A stretch of 64,000 nt of DNA from an uncultured Acidobacteriia bacterium (GCA_903851195.1 CAINNJ010000004.1:620001-684000); one strand, 5' to 3'. Positions 9,696 to 19,900 are shown, numbered from the stretch's first letter. The notes: generated by a model not told the origin, from the letters alone. A program made the numbers and translations.

Positions 9696-11216
9696 ATGGC
9701 GGAACCAAAAAGCAGCGGAAACTACGACGACATCCGGCGCGACCTGGTGCGGACGGCCATCAAGCAGCCTCTCCTGTCCATGATCCGGGATCCGAATCAA
9801 AAGGATCCCATCCCCGTCATCATCGAGGCCAACGACGAGTATTTCGAAGGCAAGGAAGCCGCCGTGGAACAGGTGAAGAGCCTGGTCGAGGCGAATATCT
9901 CCCGGACTTTTACTTCGATCGGAGGCAACCAGAACCCCTACTTCAAAACCAGTCTGACGTCCGACGAAATTCTCCGGATCGTCGACCAGGACGATGTCGA
10001 CGGCGCCATTCGCCATGACATGGCGAAGAAGCGAATGCAGACCGAGCCGGACAAAGTAGCCCCGGGGCAACTGGCCCGCTATCTGTCGATCCGCCGGATC
10101 TGGTTCAACCATCCGATTAATCCGCTGATCGATAAGTCCATCAGCACCGTCAAGGCGGACGCGGCGCACCGGGCTTTCCTCGCCGAAGGGAAGGATATTG
10201 TCTGGGCCGTGATCGACTCCGGGATCGATCAGAAACATGCCCATTTCGCCATGAAAGAAAACCTCCGGGTGACGCTGCCGATCCAGCACTGCGACTTCAC
10301 CGTCGGCGGGGACGACAGAGGCCAGCCCGGCGCGCTCGAAGATCCCTTCGGACACGGCACGCATGTGGCCGGCATCATCGCGGGCGCCTTCGTCACGGAG
10401 GACAAGACCAAAGCCGCGAAAGCGCGGCGCACCAAGCTCAGCCAGGGCGAGCAGGTGGAAAACTATGAAGAGGACGTCTGCCAGATCACGGGCATGGCGC
10501 CTTCCTGCAAGCTGGTGAGCATGAAAGTGCTCGATAAAGACGGCTCGGGGGACGTGGCGAACATTATCGCGGCGATCGACCGCATCCAGACGATCAACGA
10601 TTTCGGCCGCAACGTGAAGATCCACGGCGTCAATCTGAGCGTCGGCTATGAGTTCGATCCGCTGTGGTTCGCGTGCGGGCAGAGCCCGGTGTGCGTGGAA
10701 GTCAACCGGCTGGTGCGGAGCGGAGTCGTGGTGGTGGTGGCGGCGGGGAATACGGGTTACGGGGTGCTGAGCACGAACCAGCGGGCTTCCGGAGCGGGCT
10801 TCATGCTGACCATCAACGACCCGGGGAATGCCGAGAACGCGATCACCGTGGGCTCCACGCACCGCGACGCGCCGCATACCTATGGCGTGTCTTACTTCTC
10901 TTCCAAGGGTCCGACCGGAGACGGGCGGGTGAAACCGGATCTGGTGGCGCCGGGAGAACGAATCCTTTCGTGCTGCTCGACGGCGAGGGACGGCGGCAGC
11001 GACCCGAACGTCTATGTGGAAGACAGCGGCACCAGCATGGCGGCGCCGCACGTTTCCGGAGTCATTGCGGCGTTCTTGTCGATTCGGCGCGAGTATATCG
11101 GGAATCCGGAGAAAGTGAAGGAGCTCTTTCTTTCCACGGCCACGGATCTGGGCAGAAACAACTATTTTCAGGGGCGCGGTCTGGTGGATCTGATGCGCGC
11201 CATCCAGTCGATTTAG
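9696..11216 (+). CDS. S8 family serine peptidase (subtilase) without signal peptide
   Basis: The 506-residue subtilisin-fold protease has a complete triad: Asp174 in AVIDSGID, His220 in GHGTHVAG and Ser447 in DSGTSMAAPH, with oxyanion Asn352 in AAGN. There is no signal peptide or TM segment. The first ~160 residues are charged and lack a classic inhibitor fold, so the enzyme probably acts in the cytosol or leaves by a non-Sec route. GGAG lies four bases before the ATG. An alpha/beta hydrolase follows after 21 bases on the same strand, so the two likely form an operon. The substrate is unknown. Confidence 0.9.
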   Translation: MAEPKSSGNYDDIRRDLVRTAIKQPLLSMIRDPNQKDPIPVIIEANDEYFEGKEAAVEQVKSLVEANISRTFTSIGGNQNPYFKTSLTSDEILRIVDQDDVDGAIRHDMAKKRMQTEPDKVAPGQLARYLSIRRIWFNHPINPLIDKSISTVKADAAHRAFLAEGKDIVWAVIDSGIDQKHAHFAMKENLRVTLPIQHCDFTVGGDDRGQPGALEDPFGHGTHVAGIIAGAFVTEDKTKAAKARRTKLSQGEQVENYEEDVCQITGMAPSCKLVSMKVLDKDGSGDVANIIAAIDRIQTINDFGRNVKIHGVNLSVGYEFDPLWFACGQSPVCVEVNRLVRSGVVVVVAAGNTGYGVLSTNQRASGAGFMLTINDPGNAENAITVGSTHRDAPHTYGVSYFSSKGPTGDGRVKPDLVAPGERILSCCSTARDGGSDPNVYVEDSGTSMAAPHVSGVIAAFLSIRREYIGNPEKVKELFLSTATDLGRNNYFQGRGLVDLMRAIQSI

Positions 11217-11237
11217 TTTCAGGGGAGACGATTTCAC

Positions 11238-12566
11238 ATGAGCATAACGAGTTTCGAAGTACAGATCGATAAAGACGCCAGTCTGGTCACGCCCGCGCAG
11301 GAACAGTCGATTATCGCGGCTCTGACGGCGCCCGGCAATACCTTCACCGACGTGGTGGTGATTTCGCACGGGTGGAATAACGATATGGACGACGCCCGGA
11401 CTCTGTACCGCAATTTTTTCAAGTCGCTGGAACAGGTTTCTCCGGCGGCGGCGGGCAAGGTGCTGGGAATCGAAATCCTTTGGCCGTCGAAGAAATTCGC
11501 CGATTCGGAACTGATTCCGGGAGGCGCGGCCTCCGCCAATAAGGATTCGGTTCCGGACCAGGCTGTGCTCGACCGTCTGCAGGATCTGAAACATCTGTTC
11601 GCCGACCACGAGGCCGATGACACCCTCGACCAGATGAAGGCTCTGGTATCCGGCCTCTCCACCGATACGGATAAGCAGAATCAGTTCGTGTCCCTGCTGG
11701 GCTCGATTCTCGACAAGCATTCGGACGCGGCGCAGCGGAGCGCGGATGAGGGCTCGGCGACGCTGAGCGCGAAGGCGGCGAACGGGGGCGGCGGGAAAGT
11801 TCTGAAGGTGTTCGGGCAGCCGGTGGCTCCCAAGGTGAAGGTTGGCGGCGGCGGCGCGGCCGGTGTGGGCGGAATCGGCGGCAATCCGGCGCTGCGGCAG
11901 GGCGGAGCGGCCGGCCTGGGAGATTTCTTTCAGGGGATCAAGGCGGGGGCGCTGCGGCTGGCGAATTACGCGACTTACTATGTGATGAAAGACCGGGCGG
12001 GGAGCATCGGCAAGAAGGCAGTAAACCCGCTGGTCAGCCGGATTCAGGCGGCGGTTCCCGGCACGCTGAAGTTCCACCTGGTGGGCCACAGTTTCGGCGC
12101 CCGGCTGGTGACGGCGGTGGTGGACGGGCCTAACGCGCTGCGCGTGCAGAGCCTGATCCTGCTGCAGGGAGCGTATTCGCACAACGGACTGGCCGTGAAA
12201 TTCGACGGCACCCACGACGGGTATTTCCACGCGGTGCTGGACGGCAATAAAGTCACCGGACCGATTCTGATCACGCATTCGAAGCACGACAGCGCGGTGG
12301 GGCAGTCGTATCCGCTGGCTTCGCGCCTCAACGGCGACGACGCGGCGGGCATCGGCGACGCCAACGACCGGTTCGGCGGCATGGGCGCCAACGGCGCGCA
12401 GCATGTCGACAAAGCCGATATTCCGCTGTTGCCGGTCGGGGGCAAATACGACTTCGCGGCGACCGGAAAACGCGTGATTAATCTGAACGGCGACGCCATT
12501 ATTCAGGATCACGGGGACGTGGCTCGTCCCGAGACCGCCGCACTTTTGGCGGCTGTTTTGAGCTAA
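11238..12566 (+). CDS. alpha/beta-hydrolase partner of the subtilase
   Basis: The 442-residue protein has a nucleophile elbow GHSFG (Ser285) and an upstream ISHGWNND segment (43-50) that fits the HG oxyanion motif of lipase-like hydrolases. Asp351 in THSKHD and His425 in IIQDHGDV are candidate triad members. A Gly/Ala-rich insert (about 183-226) interrupts the fold before the elbow and may be a lid or flexible linker. No signal peptide is present. Its position right after the S8 gene suggests a shared process, perhaps processing of the hydrolase by the protease, which is inference. It could be an esterase, lipase or peptidase. Confidence 0.75.
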   Translation: MSITSFEVQIDKDASLVTPAQEQSIIAALTAPGNTFTDVVVISHGWNNDMDDARTLYRNFFKSLEQVSPAAAGKVLGIEILWPSKKFADSELIPGGAASANKDSVPDQAVLDRLQDLKHLFADHEADDTLDQMKALVSGLSTDTDKQNQFVSLLGSILDKHSDAAQRSADEGSATLSAKAANGGGGKVLKVFGQPVAPKVKVGGGGAAGVGGIGGNPALRQGGAAGLGDFFQGIKAGALRLANYATYYVMKDRAGSIGKKAVNPLVSRIQAAVPGTLKFHLVGHSFGARLVTAVVDGPNALRVQSLILLQGAYSHNGLAVKFDGTHDGYFHAVLDGNKVTGPILITHSKHDSAVGQSYPLASRLNGDDAAGIGDANDRFGGMGANGAQHVDKADIPLLPVGGKYDFAATGKRVINLNGDAIIQDHGDVARPETAALLAAVLS

Positions 12567-12619
12567 TCGCCTAACAAAAGCGTTACTACTCAGGTAACTG
12601 GTGTTACGAGCGCGTGTTA

Positions 12620-12675
12620 TCCTCCTGGAAAAGCTCATTACCGGCAAAACAGATCGGTTTGAGGTTCCAGGAGGA
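12620..12675 (+). promoter_or_regulatory. 5'-UTR hairpin that masks the Shine-Dalgarno of the PEP-CTERM fusion gene
   Basis: TCCTCCTGGAA (12620-12630) is the exact reverse complement of TTCCAGGAGGA (12665-12675), which contains the AGGAGG ribosome site (12669-12674) seven bases before the TTG start at 12682. The intervening bases can extend the structure with CTCA/TGAG (12634-12637 with 12660-12663) and ACCG/CGGT (12640-12643 with 12655-12658). The folded RNA would hide the SD completely, so translation may depend on temperature, a ligand, a protein or another RNA. This fold was read by eye. Confidence 0.65.
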
Positions 12676-12681
12676 AATACT

Positions 12682-15039
12682 TTGGCAAATACCAGGATGG
12701 TTCACAGGGCCAGCCTCGCCTTTCTCACAGCGCTGGCCATGTGCAGTCCGGCATACGCCGGCGTCGTGTGGGATAACGGCGTACCCGCCTCCGTGACGAC
12801 GGGCGGAAGCGAGATGTCGGATACCCTGCAGGCGGAAGACTTCCGTCTGACGGGCACCACGAATCTGACGGGTATCGAATTCTGGAATCTGCAGGCGAGC
12901 AGCGCCGATTACACGGGATCGATTTTCTGGGAAATTCTGGGTAACGGCGGCACGCTTCCGAATTCCACGGTGTACGGTTCCGGAACGGCAACGCCGACGC
13001 AAACGGCTGCCGGCACCGTGTTGGGTTACAACCAGTACGACGATAAGTTCACGATTTCGGTGTCCGGTCTGGCGGCCGGAACCTACTGGCTGGCGCTGCA
13101 CAACGGCGCGCTGACGAGTACGGCTTACACGGATTTTTACTGGACCTGGGCGGAACTGGGCGGCGGCTCGAACGGCGGCACCAACGCGGGCGCCGAGCAG
13201 CAACTGAGTCCGCTGGCCGGTTTCAGCACGAACGACGACGAACATGCCTTCAACCTGACCGGCACGGTGAGTCCCGCGCCGGAGCCTGGCACGATCGGCA
13301 TGATGCTCGCAGCGTTGGGCGGACTGACGCTGCTCCGCCGGCGAAAGATCGCGTCGCGGCTGAGCGCGTTCGCCCTTTCCGGAATCGCGCTGTTCGGGCA
13401 GCAGGGACAGACGCTGGTGCTGAGTGCGGTGGGCGCGGGTGAATCCGACACGTTGTACAACCTCTCCCTGCGGGCGACGCCGAGCACGCTGGCGCTGCCG
13501 TTCGAGCCGGCGGAAGTGTTCCAGAAGCATGGCCCGCTGCTGGAAGACACAGGCAGTCTGTCGGAAGGCCTGACGGCAGCCACTTCGACGGTCAGCACGC
13601 AGACGGTCACCTCGCGGCCGCTGAACGCCAATACCGTGCTGAATTTCGAGGGACCAGGGACGGGGATGAGCGGGTTTTCGATTGCGGGCGCGCCGCCGGA
13701 TCCTACCATCGCGGTGGGCCCGAATCACATCGTCGCGTGGGTCAACAGCCAGTACGCGATCTTCGACAAGAGCGGCACGAAGCTCCTGGGCGGGAACGGA
13801 TTCGTGAATGGCAACACGCTGTTCACCGGCATGGGAAATCTTTGCGAGAGCACGAATCGGGGAGATCCGATCCTCGCTTACGACAAGCTGGCCGACCGCT
13901 GGATCCTGACGCAGTTTGCGTTCGGCGTGAACAGCAGCGGCAGTCCCATCAGCCCCTATCTGCAGTGCATTGCCGTGTCGACCACGAACAATCCGCTGGG
14001 GACTTTTTACCGTTACAGCGTGGACTTCAGTTCGGTCGGCTTTAACGACTACGGGAAGCTGGGCGTATGGCCGGACGCTTATTACACGACCTATAACATT
14101 TTCGGCGGCTCGCCGGCGGGGAACAATACCGGCGTGGCTATGTGCGCGTCCGACCGAACGGCGATGCTGGCGGGTTCCTCCTCCGTGTCGACGCTGTGCG
14201 CTCCGGTGACCTATTATGCGGGCGGAGCTGCGTTTCTGCCGGGAGATCTGGACGGATCCGCACTGCCGCCGCAGAACGACGGCGGACTGATGATTCGGCT
14301 CTCCACGGCTCCGGCGCTGCGGTTGATGAAGCTGAAGCCGGATTTCACGCATTCCACGGTTACGATATCGGCGGGGCCGGGGACGACTTCCGGCTCGTAC
14401 TGGAACATCTCGCTGACCAACACCAAACCCGCCTGTAACGGCAGCGGCGGCACCTGCGTGAAACAGCCGGGCACGACGACGACGCTGGACACACTGGGCG
14501 ACCGGCTGATGTACCGCTTCGCCTATCGCAATCGCGGCGGCGTGGAAAGCCTGCTGGTGACGCACTCGGTGGATCCGGACGGGGCCGGTTCGCGGAGTTC
14601 GGTCGTCCGCTGGTATGAGATCCGGAGTCCGTACTCGAGCAACGGCCCCACCTTGTTTCAGGCCGCCAATTACGATCCGGACGGCACGAGCGACCGCTGG
14701 ATGTCGTCGGCGGCGATGGACAAAATGGGCAATATCCTGATGGGTTACAGCGTCGTCAATGCCGCTTCGGGCATGAAGCCGTCCATCGCGCTCACCGGAC
14801 GGCTGCGGACGGATCTGCGGAACCAGATGCAGGGCGAGCGGATCGTCTGGACGGGTTCCGGCTCCCAGACGACTCGCAGCAGCGGAACGGCGCTGACGCG
14901 CTGGGGCGATTACACGACAATGCGCGTCGATCCGGCGGACGACTGCACGTTCTGGTATATCAACCAGTACCTGCCGTCGGACGGGGTGTTCAACTGGGGC
15001 ACCAGGATTTCGAGCGCGAAGTTTAACGGCTGTCAGTAG
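12682..15039 (+). CDS. secreted two-part protein with an internal PEP-CTERM signal
   Basis: The 785-residue exported protein starts at TTG 12682, chosen because AGGAGG sits seven bases upstream. The ATG at 12697 would have no properly spaced SD. Signal peptide: MVHRASLAFLTALAMCSPAYA region. Residues about 27-198 form a beta-rich domain that ends in a full PEP-CTERM sorting signal: PAPEPG, a hydrophobic stretch, then RRRK (bases about 13276-13347). The signal normally ends a protein. Here the frame continues through a second hydrophobic stretch (LSAFALSGIALFGQQ) into a roughly 550-residue C-terminal region of unknown fold with repeated Gly/Ser/Thr segments. It looks like two exported proteins fused in frame. 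A terminator follows at 15065. Confidence 0.75.
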   Translation: MANTRMVHRASLAFLTALAMCSPAYAGVVWDNGVPASVTTGGSEMSDTLQAEDFRLTGTTNLTGIEFWNLQASSADYTGSIFWEILGNGGTLPNSTVYGSGTATPTQTAAGTVLGYNQYDDKFTISVSGLAAGTYWLALHNGALTSTAYTDFYWTWAELGGGSNGGTNAGAEQQLSPLAGFSTNDDEHAFNLTGTVSPAPEPGTIGMMLAALGGLTLLRRRKIASRLSAFALSGIALFGQQGQTLVLSAVGAGESDTLYNLSLRATPSTLALPFEPAEVFQKHGPLLEDTGSLSEGLTAATSTVSTQTVTSRPLNANTVLNFEGPGTGMSGFSIAGAPPDPTIAVGPNHIVAWVNSQYAIFDKSGTKLLGGNGFVNGNTLFTGMGNLCESTNRGDPILAYDKLADRWILTQFAFGVNSSGSPISPYLQCIAVSTTNNPLGTFYRYSVDFSSVGFNDYGKLGVWPDAYYTTYNIFGGSPAGNNTGVAMCASDRTAMLAGSSSVSTLCAPVTYYAGGAAFLPGDLDGSALPPQNDGGLMIRLSTAPALRLMKLKPDFTHSTVTISAGPGTTSGSYWNISLTNTKPACNGSGGTCVKQPGTTTTLDTLGDRLMYRFAYRNRGGVESLLVTHSVDPDGAGSRSSVVRWYEIRSPYSSNGPTLFQAANYDPDGTSDRWMSSAAMDKMGNILMGYSVVNAASGMKPSIALTGRLRTDLRNQMQGERIVWTGSGSQTTRSSGTALTRWGDYTTMRVDPADDCTFWYINQYLPSDGVFNWGTRISSAKFNGCQ

Positions 15040-15064
15040 GCAATACCTGAATCCGGACGTTTGC

Positions 15065-15096
15065 GGCCGCCGTCCTTCCGGATGGCGGCCCTTTTT
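15065..15096 (+). terminator. rho-independent terminator after the PEP-CTERM fusion gene
   Basis: An 11-pair stem (GGCCGCCGTCC with GGATGGCGGCC, one G-T pair) closes a TTCC loop and is followed by CTTTTTATTT. It ends just before the ATG of the PpiC-type gene, so that gene needs read-through or a promoter overlapping this structure. Confidence 0.85.
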
Positions 15097-15102
15097 ATTT
15101 CC

Positions 15103-15951
15103 ATGAAAATCTTCTGCATTTTTCTGATTCTTTCGGCGGGAACCGCGCTTTTCGGGCAACAGGTGGACAGTGCCGATCCCGTGGTGCTGCAGGCGGGCGA
15201 GTTCCGGCTGACGAAGTCGCAGTACGAGAAACTGCTGCCGGGCTTCGACCGTTCCTCCGGCGCGGTGACGACGGGCGCGACGGGCCAGTCGGAATTGACG
15301 GGACACGACGTGGCGAGGCTGCTGGCGCTGGTGACGGAGGCGAAGCGCCGGAAGCTGGAGGAAGACCCCGTAGTGGAGGCGCAGATCCGGGTGCGCGGGT
15401 ATGTGCTGCTGGCGAACGAACTGCTGACGTCGATTCGCAACGAGGTGAAGAAGGACGAAGCGGGGACGCGCGCGCTTTACGAATCGCAGTCGAACCGCTA
15501 TGTGGAAGTGAAAGCGCGGCAGATTCTGGTGCGGTATCAGGGAGTGAAGATGCCGGCGTTCGGAGCGGTGGCCGCGACGCGCAACGAAGAGCAGGCGAAG
15601 GCGCGGGCTGTGGCGATTTACGAGAAACTGCGCGCCGGGGCGGATTTCGCGGTGATGGCGGCGGCCGAGTCCGACGACGAGACAACGCGGACGAAGGGCG
15701 GCGAACTGGATTACTTCGCGCGCGGGGCGATGACTTCCGCTTTCGAGAAGGTCGCGTTCGACCTTCCCGTGGGAGGACTGAGCCAGCCGTTCCGGACGGA
15801 GTTCGGCTATCACGTGGTGCAGGTGACGGATCACCGGCCGTTTCCCTTCGAGAAAGTACGGGCTCTGCTGGAGGACCAGAGGGCGCGGGAGCGGTTCGAG
15901 GAGATCGGCCGGGGCGGTGTGAAACTGGATCCGAAGTACTTTAAGCCCTGA
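15103..15951 (+). CDS. exported parvulin-type peptidyl-prolyl isomerase
   Basis: The 282-residue periplasmic foldase is of the PpiC/PrsA type. Start ATG 15103 gives signal peptide MKIFCIFLILSAGTALFGQ; a longer TTG start at 15061 would run through the terminator stem. A helical N-terminal chaperone region (about 30-140) precedes a rotamase core with ARQILVRYQ, GADFAVMAAAES, GGELDYFARGAM and FGYHVVQVTD, the usual PpiC order. It probably assists folding of exported proteins, fitting the secretion-rich surroundings. No Shine-Dalgarno is seen. Confidence 0.85.
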   Translation: MKIFCIFLILSAGTALFGQQVDSADPVVLQAGEFRLTKSQYEKLLPGFDRSSGAVTTGATGQSELTGHDVARLLALVTEAKRRKLEEDPVVEAQIRVRGYVLLANELLTSIRNEVKKDEAGTRALYESQSNRYVEVKARQILVRYQGVKMPAFGAVAATRNEEQAKARAVAIYEKLRAGADFAVMAAAESDDETTRTKGGELDYFARGAMTSAFEKVAFDLPVGGLSQPFRTEFGYHVVQVTDHRPFPFEKVRALLEDQRARERFEEIGRGGVKLDPKYFKP

Positions 15952-16014
15952 TTCGGGGAGCCGTTCCGGGGCGGGGCCGGAAACGGCATACACCGCGGGG
16001 CCGTCGAACGGAGT

Positions 16015-16893
16015 ATGCGTTCTGGTCTGTTGGCCTTGTGTTTCCTCTCGTTGGCGGGGAGCGGTTTCGGGCAGCACGTGGTGGTGACGGCGGAGGGGCG
16101 CCATGGCCAGCCGCCGCCGGAAGTATCGGCGGACGAAGTTGCGGTGGAAGTGAACGGGAAGGCGGCGCCGGTCAAGGCGTGGCTTCCCCTGCGTGGCGAG
16201 GACGCGGGGCTGGAGCTGTACGTGGTGATCGACGATGGCTCGGATGCGGATCTGGCCAATCAGTACAGCGGCCTGAAGAGCTTCGTGAGCGGGCTGGTGA
16301 ACGCGAAGACGCGGGTGGGGCTGGCGTATCTGCGAAACGGGTCCGCCATGGTGGCGGCGGCGCCGACGTCCGACGCAACAAAGTTCGCGAAAGCGCTGCG
16401 ACTGCCGCTGGCGCAGCCGGGGATCGCGTCGAGTCCGTACATGGGGATCTCGGATTTGCTGAAGAAGTGGCCGGCGGCGGAGGCGCGGCGCGAGGTGTTG
16501 CTGATTTCGAGCGGCGCCGATCCGTGGTCGCCGCGGGACCCGCAGAACCCGTATCTGACAAAGGCGATTGCGGATGCGCAGCGGGCCGGGGTGCTGGTGC
16601 ATTCGATCTACTATGCAGGCGCCGGGCATGGCGGCCATAGTTATTCGCTGTTTAACTGGGGACAGAACTTCCTGTCGGAAATGGCCGATGGCACGGGCGG
16701 CGAGGCGTATTGGCAGGGCTACGGAAGCCCGGTGTCGCTGGAGCCGTTCCTGAAGGATCTGGCACAGCGGCTCGGCAATCAGTACCTGCTGACGGTGGAG
16801 CAGTCTTCGGGCGAACTGCAGCCGTTGAAGGTCACGAGTTCGAAAGCGGGCCTGTCGCTGGTGGCCGCGACCAGGATCCGGTTGCCGAAATAG
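16015..16893 (+). CDS. exported VWFA-related acidobacterial protein
   Basis: The 292-residue protein has a signal peptide (about 1-19) followed by a von Willebrand A-like fold: VVIDDGSDADL replaces the usual DxSxS metal-site start, and LLISSGADPW supplies a later strand. This resembles the family of VWFA-related proteins typical of Acidobacteria. The metal-dependent adhesion site looks incomplete. It probably binds protein or matrix outside the cell; the ligand is unknown. It lies downstream of the foldase on the same strand. Confidence 0.7.
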   Translation: MRSGLLALCFLSLAGSGFGQHVVVTAEGRHGQPPPEVSADEVAVEVNGKAAPVKAWLPLRGEDAGLELYVVIDDGSDADLANQYSGLKSFVSGLVNAKTRVGLAYLRNGSAMVAAAPTSDATKFAKALRLPLAQPGIASSPYMGISDLLKKWPAAEARREVLLISSGADPWSPRDPQNPYLTKAIADAQRAGVLVHSIYYAGAGHGGHSYSLFNWGQNFLSEMADGTGGEAYWQGYGSPVSLEPFLKDLAQRLGNQYLLTVEQSSGELQPLKVTSSKAGLSLVAATRIRLPK

Positions 16894-16950
16894 ATTTGTT
16901 ATCAGGCCCATTGCAAGATCGATTGCCTTCATTTCCCGCCGGGCACTGCG

Positions 16951-16956
16951 GATAAT
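16951..16956 (+). promoter_or_regulatory. candidate -10 element of the BNR propeller gene (leaderless type)
   Basis: GATAAT ends six bases before the ATG at 16963, so the predicted transcript would begin at the start codon. GGGGGA touches the ATG, too close for a normal Shine-Dalgarno. Confidence 0.4.
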
Positions 16957-16962
16957 GGGGGA

Positions 16963-19900
16963 ATGTTTCTCCGCAGGCTTCTTACCGGCCTCACCCTTCT
17001 TCTGCCGCTTGCCGTGGCGCAGACTCCCGATCCGGCGCTCTGGTCCGGCCTGAAATACCGGCTGATCGGTCCTTACCGCGGTGGCCGCGTCACCACGGTG
17101 ACGGGCGTGCCGTCGCAGCCGCAAACCTTCTACATGGGCTCGACGGGCGGCGGGATCTGGAAGACAACGGACGCCGGCCATACCTGGAACAATATTTCCG
17201 ATGGTTTTCTGCCGGTCGGTTCGATGGGCGCGGTGGAGGTTTCGCGGTCCAATCCCGATGTGATTTATGCGGGCACGGGCTCGTCGAAGATCCGCAGCAA
17301 CGTGTCGATCGGGCGGGGTGTTTTCAAATCCACCGATGCGGGGAAGACGTGGACGTTCGCCGGCTTGCGGGATGTGGGGCAAATCTCGACGATTCGCATC
17401 GACCCGGCGAATCCGGACCTGGTTTATGTGGCGGCGCTGGGGAATCCGTTCATCGATAACCCCGAGCGTGGTGTGTATCGCAGCGGGGACGGCGGCAAGA
17501 CGTGGAAGAACGTTCTGCACATCTCCGACAGCGCCGGGGCGGCGGATCTGGAACTGCAGCCGGGATCGCCAAAAACGCTCTTCGCGACGATGTGGCACGG
17601 GCAGCGGAAACCGTGGACGATCATCAGCGGGGCGGCCGAGGGTGGGATTTATAAGAGCACGGACGGCGGCGATACGTGGAATAAGCTGGCGGGCGGACTG
17701 CCGAATCAGATCTTCGGGCGCGCGAACGTGGCGATTTCGGAGCGCGCTCCGAACCGCATTTATGCGCTGATCGAAGCGAAGCCCGGTTCGGGGCTGTATC
17801 GTTCCGACGACGCGGGGGCGACCTGGGTTCTTGTGAATGGCGCGGGCAACCTGATCACGCGGCCCTTCTACTACGACACGCTGGGCGTGGATCCGCAGCG
17901 GCCGGATATCGTGTGGGTCGGCAACGAGGGCTGGTACAAGAGCACGGACGGCGGGAAGAGTTTCCGCAGTTCGCCGGTGCCGCATGGCGATAACCACGAT
18001 CTCTGGATCAATCCGAATAATCCGGAGATCATGATCCAGTCGAACGATGGCGGGGCGAATGTTTCGATGGACGGCGGACGGACGTGGAGCGTGCAGTCGA
18101 ATCAGCCCACCGCGGAGATTTACCAGGTGGCGGTGGATAACCAGTTCCCCTACCGGGTTTACGGCGCACAGCAGGACGACAATACGGTGATTCTGCCGAG
18201 CCTGCCGCTGGGGAACGACATCGATTTCCGGACCGGGCCGGGTTGCGAGACGGGCCCGATTATTCCCGACCTGGCGAATCCGGAGATTGTTTACGGCGGC
18301 TGCAAGGGACAGTTCAGCCGGCTCAACGTGACGACGACGAACGAGCAGAAGTACTGGGTGGGCGCGGAGTCGCTTTACGGCAATGGCGGCGGGACGCTGA
18401 TCTATCGGTTTCAGCGGGTGTCGCCGATGGAGATGTCGCCGTTCAATTCCAAGGTGGTCTATTACGGTTCGCAGTATCTGCACCGCACGACGGATGGCGG
18501 TGTGACGTGGACGAAGATCAGTCCGGACCTGACGGCCAATCCGCCGGAGGGGCAGCAGGCGAGCGGCGAGCCGATTACGCGGGATGCGACGGGCGAAGAG
18601 GTGTATTCGACGCTGTACAGCATCCGCGAGTCGCCGAAGCAGAAAGGCGTGATCTGGACCGGCTCGAACGATGGCTTGATCTATGTGACCCGCGACGACG
18701 GCAAGACCTGGACGAACGTGACGCCGAAGGATCTGGCGCCGGGTGGGCGCGTGCAGAATATCGAACCCAGTCCGCACCGGGCGGGCACGGCGTATGCGGC
18801 GATTTACCGGTTCCTGCTGGGCGATTTCCGGCCGTATCTGTACCGGACGGACGACTTCGGGAAATCGTGGACGCTGCTGACGAACGGAATCGGAAAAGAC
18901 GAACCCGTTCGGGTGGTTCGGGAGGATCCGGACCGCGAGCATCTGCTGTATGCGGGGACGGAGTTCGGCATGTATGTTTCGTTTAACGACGGCGCGAACT
19001 GGATGCCGTTCCGGCTGAATCTGCCGGTGACTCCGGTGACGGATATCAAGCTGACACACAAGGATTTGGTGCTTTCGACGCAGGGGCGGTCGGACTGGAT
19101 TCTGGACAATCTGACGCCGCTGCATCAGGTGAGCGAGAAGGTGGCCGGGGCGCAGGCGTATCTGTTTAAGCCGCGGGAGGCGTATCGGATTCCGGGTCGG
19201 CAGACGGGGGTGAACCGGTCGCTGCAGTATCCGGCGTCGGGGGCGCAGATCGATTATTATCTGGCGGCGGCGCCGTCGGGGGATATTACGATCGAGATCC
19301 TGGATGGCGCCGGGAAGTCGGTCCGGACGTTTTCCAGTGCTTATGGGACCGCGCCAAGCGCGGGTCCGGTGGAAGCAGTCGCGGATGACGAGGGCGGTTT
19401 CCGGGCTCCGCCGCTGCCGACGAAACTGGTGAAGACGCCGGGCATGCACCGGTTCGTGTGGGATTTGCGGTATCCGGGGCCGTGGATGAGCGAACAGCGT
19501 CCGGCAGGTCCGAACGGTCCGGTGGCTGTGCCTGGGGCGTACTCGGTGAAGTTCACGGCGGGGTCTTATACGGCGACGCAGCCGCTGACGCTGATCGAGG
19601 ATCCGCGGGTGACGAAGGACGGGGTTACGACGGCGCAGCTGCGGGAGCAGTTCGAGTATAATATCCGGGCACGGGATTTGCTGACGGACGTGAATAAGGC
19701 GGTCGCCCGGCTGCGGGAAGCGCAGAGGACGAAGAAGGATCCCGATACGCTGGCGAAGCTGAATAAGCTGGCGACACGGATGATCACGCCGCCGGTCCGG
19801 TATAGCAAGCCGGAAATTCAAACCCATATTCAGTACCTGTACGGCATGACGACGACGGCCGACCAGAAGATCGGACGTGACGCGGTGGAACGGTATGAGG

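Noticed and set aside
9651-12647. A 998-codon minus-strand frame
   Set aside because: Antisense shadow of the subtilase and hydrolase genes, whose catalytic motifs are intact on the plus strand.
12600-12690. Cyclic-di-GMP riboswitch in the leader of the PEP-CTERM fusion gene
   Set aside because: GGCAAAAC looks slightly like the GEMM core, but the rest of the conserved core is missing; a simple SD-masking hairpin explains the sequence better.
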